Shown here piece by piece: positions 47,001 to 58,086 of a stretch of 64,000 nt of DNA. Both the position numbers and the translations under genes were made by a program. Origin of the DNA: Branchiostoma floridae (taxonomy: Eukaryota > Chordata > Leptocardii > Amphioxiformes > Branchiostomatidae); assembly GCF_000003815.2 (NCBI RefSeq), contig NC_049981.1, forward strand, positions 27,439,757 through 27,503,756. The letters run 5' to 3'. Each line of letters begins with the position of its first letter. Position 1 is the stretch's first letter. The notes under the pieces were generated by a model, which did not search any database, had not been told where the DNA came from, and saw nothing but the letters and a program-made list of their open reading frames with translations.

Positions 47001-50000
47001 ATATACAAATTTGATTCTTACAGTGACATGTCAGCGTCAGGGGCGCTGATTCTGAAACAAGCAAATAAAGTTTAATGTCATGGTCAACACAGGCCATGCT
47101 TTAGATTCATCAAATCAATGAAGGTGAGATTTTTGTAGTTTTGTCATGATGCTTTGTTGATTTTGTAAGGATTGGGATCATGTGTATCTATCTATATGAT
47201 TATGATTGTTTGTTTATATTTCATATAATTAATATGGATTGACGTACTATTGAAGTTTTTGTTGATCAATCAGTACTGCATTCGGTTATCAACATTTCGT
47301 GCAAAGGTTTGAAGCAAGGCAGTTACAGTTACAAGGTTAAGACACTTTGTGATAAACTGTTGCAGCTCATTGTTTAAACAGAAATGACTTTAATCACATC
47401 GACAAAGTTATGATGATTATGAATACCAATTTCATGCATAAAAGAAAATGTAACATTCACAGCTACAGTTAACTAACAAGGTTTAAAACAGCAACAAGCA
47501 CTACTGCCACCCATAATGGGAAAATTACACTGAGTTTTTAATGCTTCCACAAAAAAACAATTCAACATATAAAATATCCATAAATGAACATGCTTGAAAA
47601 ATAGTGCTCCAAAAGCACCAAGTCAACATTTTTTAAATAAAAAAATTCCCTTAACATGTATATTGCAAGTACTTGACAATATCAATTCATTAAATAGTAC
47701 ACGTCCATTGCAGAACACTATTTTTCATCACACTGTTACATGCACATCAAACACATGATTGATCAATTTTAATGAACTAGTTTTAAGATTATTCAATGTT
47801 CTGTATCTCAAGACTAACATCTATCATACACATGTGCGTACAGCAATCTTACACATGTATATGCAAGAAGAGTTAGTTATCGTTAGGTTTGAAAATCACA
47901 CCAATGTTGTTGAGACCGTACAGTGCTGTTTTAGACATTAGAAATTAGATCTCACCACCTTCAACATGAAGAGGTTTGTGAAGCTTCAGTTTCAGCTAGC
48001 AACACCAAGTCATGCAGCATGCATGTACAGCATGCATATACATACATTTTGCATGCAACATGCAATATTGCATTTACAGATGCCTGTCCACTTACCTGAG
48101 GTTTTGCATAGAAGTGAGAGATGCATGACGACGGGCACTTTGTGAGGCATATTTACCCTACAGCGATAGTGGATACATACATGTATGGATACAACAAATC
48201 TGGTTAACTTCAGAGCAAGGGAACACATACTTTCCCAGATTACACAAAGCTTTGGAAAATATTTCATATCTGTGAATTTGTCCACACCAATGCTTTGCAT
48301 TCCTGTAATGAAACAGTTTCTCCCTCTACAACACTAGCTATAAAACTATGCACAGTATGTTACTATGAAAAATTAGTGTCAGACTAAAAACCACAACTTC
48401 TCATGATAGAGGCACTACCTGACTGCGGTTTCTATCAATTTCAGGAGAATATGTAGAAAAGGCCTTAAAAGCACAGATTTCAAGATTAACATCAATATCA
48501 TAGCAGACAAAGGCTGAATGGTACACGCCCTTATCTATCTTAAAGATGTTTGTATTAAATTTGAAGACATTTGCCTGTATTAATCTTTTATCCACGTGTG
48601 TCTCATCTGATCAGCACTTACAATATTCTCGTTACTTACGTTCGTTCGTTCGTTCTTCCCATAGCCTTTTAATCAGCCGTAGGGGCAGCAGAACATGTTA
48701 CTTACAGACTTCCGTTACTTACAGACATGCCCAGAAGACGGATCCTGCTTTTGGCATACTTCTTCCTCTCCCTGTCTGACTTCTCCTTCTGTGCCACCTG
48801 TTTGTAATACTCCACCAGCTCCGAGATCTGATCACAAATGGTAGGAGTAACAGTGAGAACAGGTAACAATCTACACATGCCTGCATTCTGAGACGGATAC
48901 AAGCATATCTTAGGAATCAACTTAACTACACATCCTAAAGTTTAAGCTTTTCACAATTGTCGGAATAAAGTTCGGAACTCTCTGATGAAACATACTATGG
49001 AGGAGCTATAGTCTATTTTTGGTAAAAGGGCCTTTTCCCAGTCCTGAGCAGGTTAGATTGAATCAATTTTAGCAGCTAAAGCAAAAGTAGTTACATGCAT
49101 CAGATTTGCAATCAATGAATTAAAATCTTACATATCAAGTTTGTTGGTACTCACCCTTTGTGCATTGGGATTTTCTTGTTCCTCCCATCCTCCACTGGCT
49201 GTGGGACAATCAGACAATTTAGTGTACTCAGCAAATACAATAATGATCATGTTACCATTTAATAAATCATAACATGAAGCTTTTTGTGTAAGATAAAATA
49301 CATGAACGCAGTCAAAACTGTGCAAGAGGACCACTCAAGGTGATGATAAAATCTGGTTTATGTGGACAGGTGGCCACAAATACAGGATTCTTAATGCCTG
49401 GGTCAATGACAATATAAGGGACCATTTAGTAAGAAGTGGTAACATTTCCCATGGCCAGGTGGTCCTTATGCAGAATTGGTCACTTGTAGTTGTACAGATT
49501 GGACCGCTTGACAAATTGTACATGTACTTCTTTCCTCTTACCAACAGACTGGTCCTTCAGACCGATATCTCGCGAGGTCCAGCGGCAGAAGGCACAGGCC
49601 AGGTAGTACGCCTTCTTCGCTACGGCCTTGTTGGGATCGTCAGCGCTGGGAACCAGCACACTGGTGGCACGTGTGGACAGGGTGTGCTTACAGGATGGGC
49701 AGTCAAAACAGTTTGCACACCTGTATAGGATATACGTTGTATGAAAGTACGTTGTATGAAAAAATAAAACTAAGTGAGATTCCTTGTACTAAATTCCATT
49801 TAAAGCAATCCATTGTAAGAATATCACAGAAGCACTGACACATGTACTAGAAATTGTGGATGTTCTGCATATTGATGATGATGATTTGTATACTCGTGCA
49901 AAAAAAAGCCGAAAAGCTATCTAGATGGGAATTAAGTGGTACAATGAGTATACCGTAAATATGTTTACTTACTAAAACGCAAAAATACGTCCATCTGATG

Positions 50001-52735
50001 TTTCAACATACAATGATTTAAGTTTAACAGTGATAAGTAAAGTTGGAATAAGAAAGAAATGGACCTGTTTTTCTTGAGTTTGGCCTCAGCTGACGGCATG
50101 TTCTCCATACAGTTGGGACAGTAGTGCGAGTCCACCTGGGGAATTACAGCATAGATGTTATCTGAGAGTATAACACTAGTACATCACTTCATAACACTAG
50201 GAGTCATAAGCAATGGTTGTGGCCCATGTCTCTACCTGACACAACTAGAGAAATATTCAACGAACTATACCAGCTTTTTATTTGACGTCTCTGCCCCAGG
50301 TGGATTACAGCATACGTCTGTATACCACACAAGGATGCTACTGCTTAATTCAATAAGCCTTCTCACATTAGTTAGGGACCGTACGGCGTTTAGTGAGGGG
50401 GGAGGGCCGGTCGCCAGAGGGTCGGGTCAAAATTTTTTTGCTAGGCCCTCCCCCTAGGTAAAAAAAAATTTGCTAGGCCCTCCCCCCAAGTCAAAATTTT
50501 TTTGCTTGGCCCTCCCCCTCCTATCAACTTTGAAAAAAATATTCAAGACGCCAATAAAACACTGCAATAAAACATTTGGAAATGTGATTTGCGTCATACT
50601 TTCGTTTTCATGATTTTCATCGAGAAGCAGATCTCTCACCCCTAGTAAAAAAAGGAAAACAGAATGGCTCAAAATATCTGCTTAATAGAGGGATAAATAT
50701 CTGCTTCATAGAGGCATAAATATTTGCTTTATAGAAGCTATTTCATTGTTTTGATATTAAAACAACACCTACAAAGCATTTGTATCTGGATTTCTAGTAG
50801 AGTTGCGCCACGAAGTGGCGCGCGCCCCGCTCCCTAAATTTACGCATAATGCAAGCTCGCGGGCCTGAGCGGCTTGACGGAAACTATTTTTAATTTACAT
50901 ATATTTTGGACCTTTTCTTGGTTCTGTGGTGGTAATAACTTACGGTAAATCGGGGGAAAAATTAAAACCAAAACGACAGCACGATTCGACTAACCAAAAC
51001 TGTAGTGGGGAGGGGGGCGCCGACGCGTGACGCTGATTTTCCCACGGCGGGGTAGACCGGTCGCCTCTCTCCAGCCGCCGGCCGGGCGTGAGAACGCAGA
51101 CTTGCAGGAGATCTTTTACTAGTTTTTTTTTAGAAATGCCACGCTTTTTTTGCCACGATTTCCTGCATTGCTTTAAGTTTTTTTATGGGAAAATTTGCTG
51201 GTTAGATGACATTTCTATGAAAAAAAAAAAATACGAGGGTTTCAAGTTTTTGAGAACGACGTTCCGAAAATCATGTCTGGCGCCAAAGGCACGAAGAATC
51301 GCAAGGTAGGTCCGGGAAAATTTTGAAATCTTGACCCTCTTAAAAGTTATTTCCTTCAGTTTGAGGGAAATATTTTGCTGACAAACAAAGCTAACTTTAA
51401 TGGCATTTCAATTCAGAAATACAAAATTAAATCCCCCAAACACATTATCACGATGTCGGTCACCAAAGGCGCGAGGCCGGTCACATCAAAAGGGATCCAG
51501 GGAAATTTGCAAATATTCACCCTCGAGCTCTGAAACGCCATTTCTTACATTTTGAGGGCAATAAGACAGGGGTAAATTTTGCTGGCAGACTAATCTAGAG
51601 TTTAATAACATTTCTGTAAGTGAAAAAGGTTTTCGAGGGCGTCATGCATAAGCCCCGCCCCCTCCCTTTCGCATTTTCACTGTGTCCCGAGCGCCAACCT
51701 TGGGCGATCCCTTGCAGAGGTCCAGAAAAAATTTTGAAATCTTGACCCTCTGAAACGCCGTTTCTTGGATTTTAAGGGGCACATTTTGCTGGCAGACCAA
51801 GCTATTTTTTTTTGCTTGGCCCTCCCCCCAAGTCAATTTTTTTTTGCTAGGCCCTCCCCCTGGCAAAATATTTTTTTGCTTGGCCCTCCCCCCCCTGGCG
51901 ACCGGCCCTCCCCCCTCGCTAAATGCCGTACGGTCCCTTAGGGCGCATGTGCGGCGACAGGAATTCTAGGTAATATGTCAAAGGGTAAGCCACCGTAAAA
52001 ATAAGCAGACCTTGTCTTGTCCTTGGGTGATTCAAGGTCCTTACAGGTTTTGTTTCCTTTCTGTGTGCCTTACCCTTTGACATATTACCTAGAATTCCTG
52101 TCGCCGCACATGCGCCCTAACTAATGTGAGAAGGCTTATTACCGCCAACATGGTCGTCAGAGGATTCACATTATAATTAGTTTGACGTCAATGACAAGAC
52201 TGTATTGTCTACATCGTCTAGATCTGTTAATGATAAAGCTAACAATATACCTTTTTTAATCGTTGTGCAATATCTGCTATACCTACTTTACTCATAAACT
52301 AATTGACTTAACTTAGCTTGACTTGACTCTAGCTTTGATTGAAGGGAAGGGGAGGGGCTAGGGGAAAGCTACTTCTGACATTATCATAAATGTCGAATAT
52401 CTACAAGTGCAACCGATAGAAATAAGCAGGTAGACATCATGTGTAGTTTTTAAGTGCCTAAAAGATATATATTGTAGATAAAGATATCAAAGACATAATG
52501 CACACTGTCTGAAAATGACGTCATCAGCCAAAGAGCCAAAAAAATTCTCCCCTCTTTGCAGTGCGGGAACCGAAGCCATGCTCACCTCGTGCGACACGCA
52601 GTCCTTAGAGCGGAGCTTGAGGCAGTGTCTGCAGAAGTACAGCTCACACAGAGGCAGTCTGTAGTCCTTACACTTGTACAAAACGCGATGGTTTTCTAAC
52701 ATCCCGGCCGCTCCCACTCTCTGGATGGACTCCAT
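41020..52735 (-). CDS. DCTN4: Dynactin subunit 4 (p62)
   Basis: Fifteen phase-consistent exons on the minus strand: 52735-52586, 50135-50065, 49720-49542, 49198-49155, 48827-48723, 48157-48096, 47051-47022, 46316-46207, 45051-44942, 44303-44230, 43318-43264, 43042-42935, 42394-42297, 41790-41712, 41151-41020. They encode 468 residues (human about 460). Exons 1-3 carry the cysteine-rich zinc-binding region: [71 protein letters not shown]. Later diagnostic blocks are [85 protein letters not shown] and [17 protein letters not shown]. The protein is part of the pointed-end complex of dynactin, which links dynein to cargo. The exon 8 donor is CACA|GTCAGT, which restores the spacing of the family. 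Introns hold several repeats. The gene is divergent from BOLA1. Confidence 0.97.
43306..43905. repeat. Tandem triplication spanning the exon 11 splice acceptor of DCTN4
   Basis: Units begin at 43306, 43503 and 43718 (spacing 197 and 215 bp) with tggtacatagt(g/a)cctaaa. Each includes the last intron bases and the first coding bases of exon 11 (minus strand TTTTAG|GCACTATGTACCA). Units are nearly identical; unit 2 has an extra TA-rich insertion of about 18 bp. Confidence 0.9.
43880..44075. repeat. Interspersed repeat, copy 1 (DCTN4 intron 10)
   Basis: Shares tctatgtggacaggt, acaggattct and agaattggtcactt in the same order with 49312-49515. Confidence 0.65.
44556..44905. repeat. Imperfect tandem duplication in DCTN4 intron 9
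   Basis: gttagcctagcatccatcat, tttgatggaat, gctagtgaccc, tgacaagactggca and acagacttgctgaaatgaca recur about 170-200 bp later, with a short extra segment in the second copy. Confidence 0.7.
49312..49515. repeat. Interspersed repeat, copy 2 (DCTN4 intron 3)
   Basis: Same word order as 43880-44075, ending gtacagattggaccgcttg. Likely a MITE family found in the introns of this gene. Confidence 0.65.
50352..52140. mobile_element. Foldback element with 72-bp arms, split by another transposon (DCTN4 intron 1)
   Basis: The right arm is 52069-52140. Its exact inverse is found in two pieces: 50352-50374 (AATAAGCCTTCTCACATTAG + TTA) and 51941-51989 (from GGGCGCATGTGCGGCGACAG). Removing 50375-51940 restores a continuous 72-bp arm and a foldback element of about 220 bp. 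Confidence 0.85.
50375..51937. mobile_element. Harbinger-like non-autonomous transposon inside the foldback element
   Basis: 1563 bp with terminal inverted repeats of at least 43 bp starting GGGACCGTACGGC (two mismatches between ends). It is flanked by TTA on both sides (50372-50374, 51938-51940); a 3-bp TWA duplication is typical of PIF/Harbinger. Repeated subterminal words (TTTTTTGCTWGGCCCTCCCC) occur near both ends. No transposase frame. Confidence 0.75.
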
Positions 52736-53100
52736 CTTGGATTCTCAACTGGGACGAGGAAGGAACCAATGACAGAGAGATATAGGGATGTTAATTATTC
52801 TATTTGGTCACTATAAAACTACCCATAGTTCGTTTTAGAATTGAAAATTAGATTTATTTAAATACATATTATTAAGCACTATATATCTATCATTTTGATC
52901 CGGAAAATGTTTGAACGACGTTTATCAGTTTAATGCTGATCACCCTGCGAGGGAGTGGCATAGCTGAAACAAGGTCAAAGGTCAAGTCAGTGAAAAGTGA
53001 AAAAAGTCGAAGGTTGTTTGCGTAATTTGTAACAATTTGTGGCGAAAAGATACTGTTTTGTGAGGCATAGGTGTACACCTTGTAAGATCGCTACTCATAA
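52736..53100. promoter_or_regulatory. Bidirectional promoter between DCTN4 and BOLA1
   Basis: The two start codons point away from each other and are separated by 365 bp, so both 5' UTRs and promoters must share this interval. No TATA box is evident at housekeeping distance on either strand. Confidence 0.55.
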
Positions 53101-56100
53101 ATGAATGTCGGTAAGTTGTCACTTCATTTTACCTGGTCGAAAAGATTAGATCTGCCGGAAAAGTGACTGTTCTCTGTTCTTGCCCTCCCCCTCCTTTGCA
53201 TAACGTAACATGTGCAAATCATCCATGATTATGATATTAAGCACCTACAGGTAAAAAGAAGAAGAAAAAAAAAAGATGTGAAATAGTTGTGAACTTTATA
53301 GAGTAATGGCAACTTGTAAAGTCTTTCTAGTGGTATACGAAGTTACATATTTCATAAACCCTCAAAGTTTTCAACCCACTGATGTGATTTCCTTAGAACT
53401 TGCAGCACTATAGTATAGTATAGTATAGTATTGATGTAACATGATACTTGGCTTTTTCCTCCCCAGGAGTGAGACAGGCTTGTAGACTAGTCACAGCTTA
53501 CAGGGGGAATCTTCTCAGTCTGACTGCCAGGTCAGCGAGAACAATGTCTACTGAGGAAAAGGTAATTCTATTAAATTTAAAGATGTGAATTGTGATAATG
53601 AATATTAAGTTATACAACATGTGTATGGTAGCTTTCACACCAAGCCATTTAGTCTCATGAGTCTTGAATTGACAATTCTCACATCAGATTACTTCAGGCG
53701 TTATTTCTTAGGTAGCACATCATACTCTATTGTAAGTTACATGGATTGGAGGCAGGAGAGGTACTATAATTATAAACTAACCTCTTGTACCACTGTACAG
53801 CAGCCAGGTCCAGTCGAGTCTACCATCAGAGAAAAATTGAGTCAGCATTTCCAGGTCAGCAAGTATTTCATTTTCATTTGTTTACCATAGTTACACCATC
53901 AGTTACACTATAATGTATGTGATATTTTGCTTATTGAAAAGCGTTAACTTAAGAATCAACAAAAATGACATTTTTTTCTGTTTGTTGACGTGACTATGCT
54001 CTTTATTTACTATTCTATATTTAGCCTGCATTGTTGTTCCTTGTGAGGTTGGATACATCTAGATGACGTACACTTTTTGTTGGTTTAGCTGATGTACATG
54101 CAGACAAGGCTGCTTAACTACTAGTAGCTGCAGTCTATTGTTAATGGCTAGAAATTGCAATTGTTCTCTTTTTGTATTGTCCTACATACAGCCTTCCCAC
54201 CTAGATGTCATCAATGAGAGCTACATGCATTGTGTGCCACCCGGTAAGTGGGGGAGAGTTGGGATGATTTTTGTTTTCATTTACTTCAGATCACCTCAAA
54301 ACAAAAACACACAGATGTTTTGGATTACACTATCTGGAATATATGGCAGATGTCTGTCCACCTTAGCCTCATTATTTAAATGGTTTGACCCACCTCTCAC
54401 TTTGATTTTATCACTATACTACTACATGTGTTATGATTCTATGTGCTATTAAGTTAGGAATTTTTATCCTTTCATTTCAAATTTGAAAGTTTGAAGGAAA
54501 ATTTGTCTTGACAGGATTTTCTTTCAAATAACCAAAGAGGTCTAAACATTATCAAGATATTTGATGTCCTGATCTTTCTTTTATCCCTCCAGGTTCAGAA
54601 ACACATTTCAAGGTGGTGGTGGTCTCAGACATGTTTGATAATGAGGCCATTATCAAGGTAAGATCTCATTGCGCAGTCAACAGACTAAAGAAGTCAATTT
54701 TGTGTACTGAGTCATGTACATTAGTACTGAGTATGCACATGTAGCTCTATCAGAAGCTGGAATAGAAATCTGTATCTGTATATAGTTGGTATACGTTATA
54801 TGTTAATTTTTTTTTAGATAGGGGGAGGGCCATGTTAATTTTTTTGAAAGAATTGTTTATACTCTTTTTGTTTTGATATCTTGACATGGCCCTAAAACTG
54901 ATAAAATAAGCCTTCTGAATAGCCTAAAATGCAAGAGCTTCCGGGGGGCTTTGCCCCCCTAGGCCCCCCAAAGTGGCGCTGCCCTGGACCAGTGTTCCCG
55001 CCAGGCATACGTCATTCCGTCTACAGACTTATTTTTTTCTGGAAAGACGCACTCGGCTCGGCTGAGTTTCCCAAAATATTTAAGTTACAAAGCGGTGCAC
55101 GGTAAATATGTGAAGAATCCAAAACTATACACTTTATTTCTTATTTGAAACATTTCTTTTGTTTCAAAAAGACAAAATTTGCGGCAGAAAAAGGGGCCGC
55201 AATATTGTTGTCAAGTGTCGATCGAGTCGGCTGTGCACTGGCATTGGCGTCCGTAGCACATGGCGCGGCACGCCCCCTCCCCAGACGGACTGTCGATCGT
55301 AGCGCCCAGCACGTCTTTTCTGGCTTTAACTCCTTCAAGACTACACCGGCACTGATCACTGCCAAAGATGCAGCAGATCGCCCTCCTTCGTATAATGTAT
55401 AACGTTCTTGGTCTACTCTACTCTATGTAAAAAGAAATCCAGCGGTGAGCCAAAGAATTCACGCCGAAAACGGGGTTACCTGAGGTCGCACAAAACAAAC
55501 GCACGCTCGTGGAAAATGACGGCGCGGCCTTGTAAAACTCGACCGATTCGATAAATGATAAATTTGAGTAAAATCATCGGGCAAAATAGAAAAAAAAACA
55601 CAAGGTGTGATGGCGCCGTTTATTCTATCCTCTGCAAAAACTACTAGCATTTGATGCGGGAGGGCGCAACATCGATCGCACGAGGTAGGCAATTCTTTTA
55701 ATATTCAATGCCGGAAAAAAAATTGGCAGGATTTTTCCATGGGCTGACGAACTCACTGGCTAGAGCCCTGTTTGGATTCGAAGCATCAAAACCCCAAAAT
55801 TTTCATATAGACATGACTGGACAAATAATACCCGGGCCAGATCACGGACTGCTGATTCCCCGAGCTTGTAGTTATAACGTATTTTTGGGGAGAGGGCGGA
55901 CGTCAATTACTGAAAAACGGGAGTAAAAAAGGCAACCGGCATCCAATCTCAAGGGCATAATTTTCCTCTCAAGTTGCAGGAAATTCCGTTTTAGAGGGTT
56001 TGAAAATCCAAATTTTCCTGGGGGAGCATACCCCCGGACCCCTGCCCCGACGCTGTGAAAAAATCCTGGCGAGAACACTGGCGCCCTTGTGCCCTGACGT

Positions 56101-57518
56101 CTATATTAAGATTATTTTATTGGTTGTTTTTCTACCTTTTTAATGATGCCTGTCAGGGGGAGGGTCATGTTGATTTTTTTTAGGTGGAGGGGGAGGGTCA
56201 CGTTAAATTTTTTTGAGATGGGGGGGAGGGCCATCAAAAAATTTTCTGATCCGACTTCCAATGCACCAGCCCTCCCCCCCGATAAATATCGTACGGTCCC
56301 TAAGTAGGTGTGTGGCGCAGCAGCAGCTGGTTATATTACACTGAACGTCCTGCCACAGAATAATTGTAGCCATTGCACATCTAGATACACGTGTTGTTTA
56401 AAGCAATCTAAGGAGGATGCCTCTTACAGTACCTGATGGAAGTTCCACACTACCATCGATCTTGGCAAATACAAATTTTTTAACACATCAATCCAAGTTG
56501 ATGACGCAAATCAAGTCTTACATAGTATACCTGAAAGTGCAGTTAAAATTTATGAAAGACCGTTGACTTGACTTATCTTCCTTTCAGCGACACAGAATGG
56601 TGAATGGAGTGTTACAGGAGGAGCTGGAGGGGCCTGTCCATGCACTCTCTATTATGGTGAGGATACCAGGCTCTGGCTTTCATCAGATCATCACACAGAA
56701 GCGCCCCCAAGTGGTTAAGATATGAAGTACAGCTTCAGATGCTACTGTGTCACCATATGACATTGGAAGTCTTTCTATCAAACCAGGCCCCGGTGGCAGC
56801 TGGGATTTTAGTTGACAGATCTTTGTCCACATAAGATTTTGCCTCATAGCACGTATACAAACATGCAAGTGTGTATGGATTTCAACAACATTGTTTCCTG
56901 TAAGATCATTGGGTAAGATTTGGCACAGAACATTATCTTCCTTACAGTAGCACTACTCAAAACAGTTGTGCATTTTGCTACAAAGGAATTGTTTGGTGGA
57001 GTATCCAGCTTTTTAATATCTAATCTTAATCTTAATCTTCATGTAAACAAGGCTACCTGCCTCTGTATGTTTGACTGTGAAACTTGGTAGAAATGACTAT
57101 AAACTCTACTATACTTGGCTCTTTATTATTTTCTTGGACCAGGAAGCCCCAAAATGTGTTGAGGCCTGGCAATATATTTTGATCATTTTCTAATCATTCC
57201 AAAATTCGGTCCACATTTTTTGTTTGCTCCATTTTTTTTACAGACCAGTCAAAGAAGAAAATCCGGTTGGTTGTACCTGTACCCACCCCTAATCACAACA
57301 GATGGCTCTCTTGTCATTCTGCCAGTATTGGTGCATGTACATAATGTTCAGCCTGAATCTAGCAGATGACATGTAGAACATTTTTACTAGCCTAGTGTAT
57401 TTGAACACTGATCAGTTGCATTGATTATCATTTCCAGGCAAAGACACCTAAACAGTGGGAAGACTCGGGAGGCAAAGTGTCCAAGTCTCCGGCCTGTAGA
57501 GGAGGGATGGGACAGTGA
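53101..57518 (+). CDS. BOLA1: BolA-family mitochondrial iron-sulfur assembly factor BOLA1
   Basis: Seven exons: 53101-53110, 53467-53561, 53801-53854, 54192-54243, 54593-54657, 56588-56656, 57438-57518, all GT-AG and phase-consistent; 141 residues. Residues 1-35 (MNVGVRQACRLVTAYRGNLL ...) are rich in R/S/A without acids until MSTEEK, a mitochondrial targeting sequence built across the first two exons. The BolA fold follows: GPVESTIREKLSQHF (38-52), [20 protein letters not shown] (60-79), RHRMVNGVLQEELEGPVHAL (93-112), TPKQW (118-122). It resembles human BOLA1 rather than BOLA2/3 in the NES..[10 protein letters not shown] and TP.QW blocks. H66 and H110 correspond to conserved histidines implicated in cluster binding with GLRX5. 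The first coding exon is only 10 nt. Intron 5 holds a nested transposon pair. A polyadenylation signal is at 57833. Confidence 0.95.
54808..56300. mobile_element. Second copy of the GGGACCGTACG family in BOLA1 intron 5, left end degraded
   Basis: The right end reads ATCGTACGGTCCC followed by TAA, the same terminal word as the element in DCTN4 intron 1. Inside each border are G-rich words (gggggagggccatgttaatt, tggggggagggccat). The expected left terminus is not visible, so this copy is probably truncated. It contains another element. Confidence 0.5.
54989..56081. mobile_element. Nested element with CCAGTGTTCYCGCCAGG terminal repeats
   Basis: CCAGTGTTCCCGCCAGG (54989-55005) and its inverse CCTGGCGAGAACACTGG (56065-56081) border 1.09 kb without a recognisable transposase. 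It lies wholly inside the degraded element above. The interior is GC-richer than the intron. Confidence 0.6.
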
Positions 57519-57832
57519 CTGGCTTCAGCAGAGTTCTAAAGGAGAGTTGTCTCCCGTGTCGAGATTTGATGGAAACATATTGCTAGATACAGACAGAAAT
57601 GGCCATTCTGTTGTTGGATAAAGTTAGCGTGTCAAATATGAAAGATACCCGGTCAAATCACACCAGATGAGCCTGGGTTTACTGAGATGATGGAATAACA
57701 TATTAGGCCATCAAAGACTGGAGAAAATTCAGCTCAGCTGAATGTACTGTATAATATATATGTCTGCATGATGCATTCATGCATGATGTCTGCTGTCACA
57801 ATTATTCACAGGATTCTGCCTTGAATTATTGG

Positions 57833-57838
57833 AATAAA
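57833..57838 (+). terminator. BOLA1 polyadenylation signal
   Basis: AATAAA 315 nt after the stop codon, the first good signal downstream. Confidence 0.5.
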
Positions 57839-57872
57839 GCACTTCTTTTACATTTAACATCAAGTGTTGACA

Positions 57873-58086
57873 ATACTGTAAATGCAGAAATGTTCGCGGT
57901 GGATTAATGTTCGCGGTTTTCGCGGTGACCACTTCACCGCGAAAGTAAATCCACCGCGAATATTTTTCTATTATGATATTAGACTGCAGTCTATGGTGTT
58001 ACCGCGAAATTAAATCCACCGCGAAAAGTCCCTTTTCCCGCTACCGCGAAATTAAATCCCCGCGAACTTAAATACATTTACAGTAT
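57873..58086. mobile_element. 214-bp foldback MITE (GTTCGCGG type)
   Basis: Ends ATACTGTAAATG and CATTTACAGTAT are exact inverses. The interior alternates gttcgcggt and accgcgaa words in both orientations, so the whole element can fold. TA at both borders suggests a mariner-like duplication. Confidence 0.75.

Noticed and set aside
50375-51937. Protein-coding transposon
   Set aside because: No frame long enough for a transposase; the short frames are mostly translations of the G/C-rich subterminal repeats.
55145-55692. Short frames on both strands in BOLA1 intron 5
   Set aside because: They lie entirely inside the nested mobile elements and show no family similarity.
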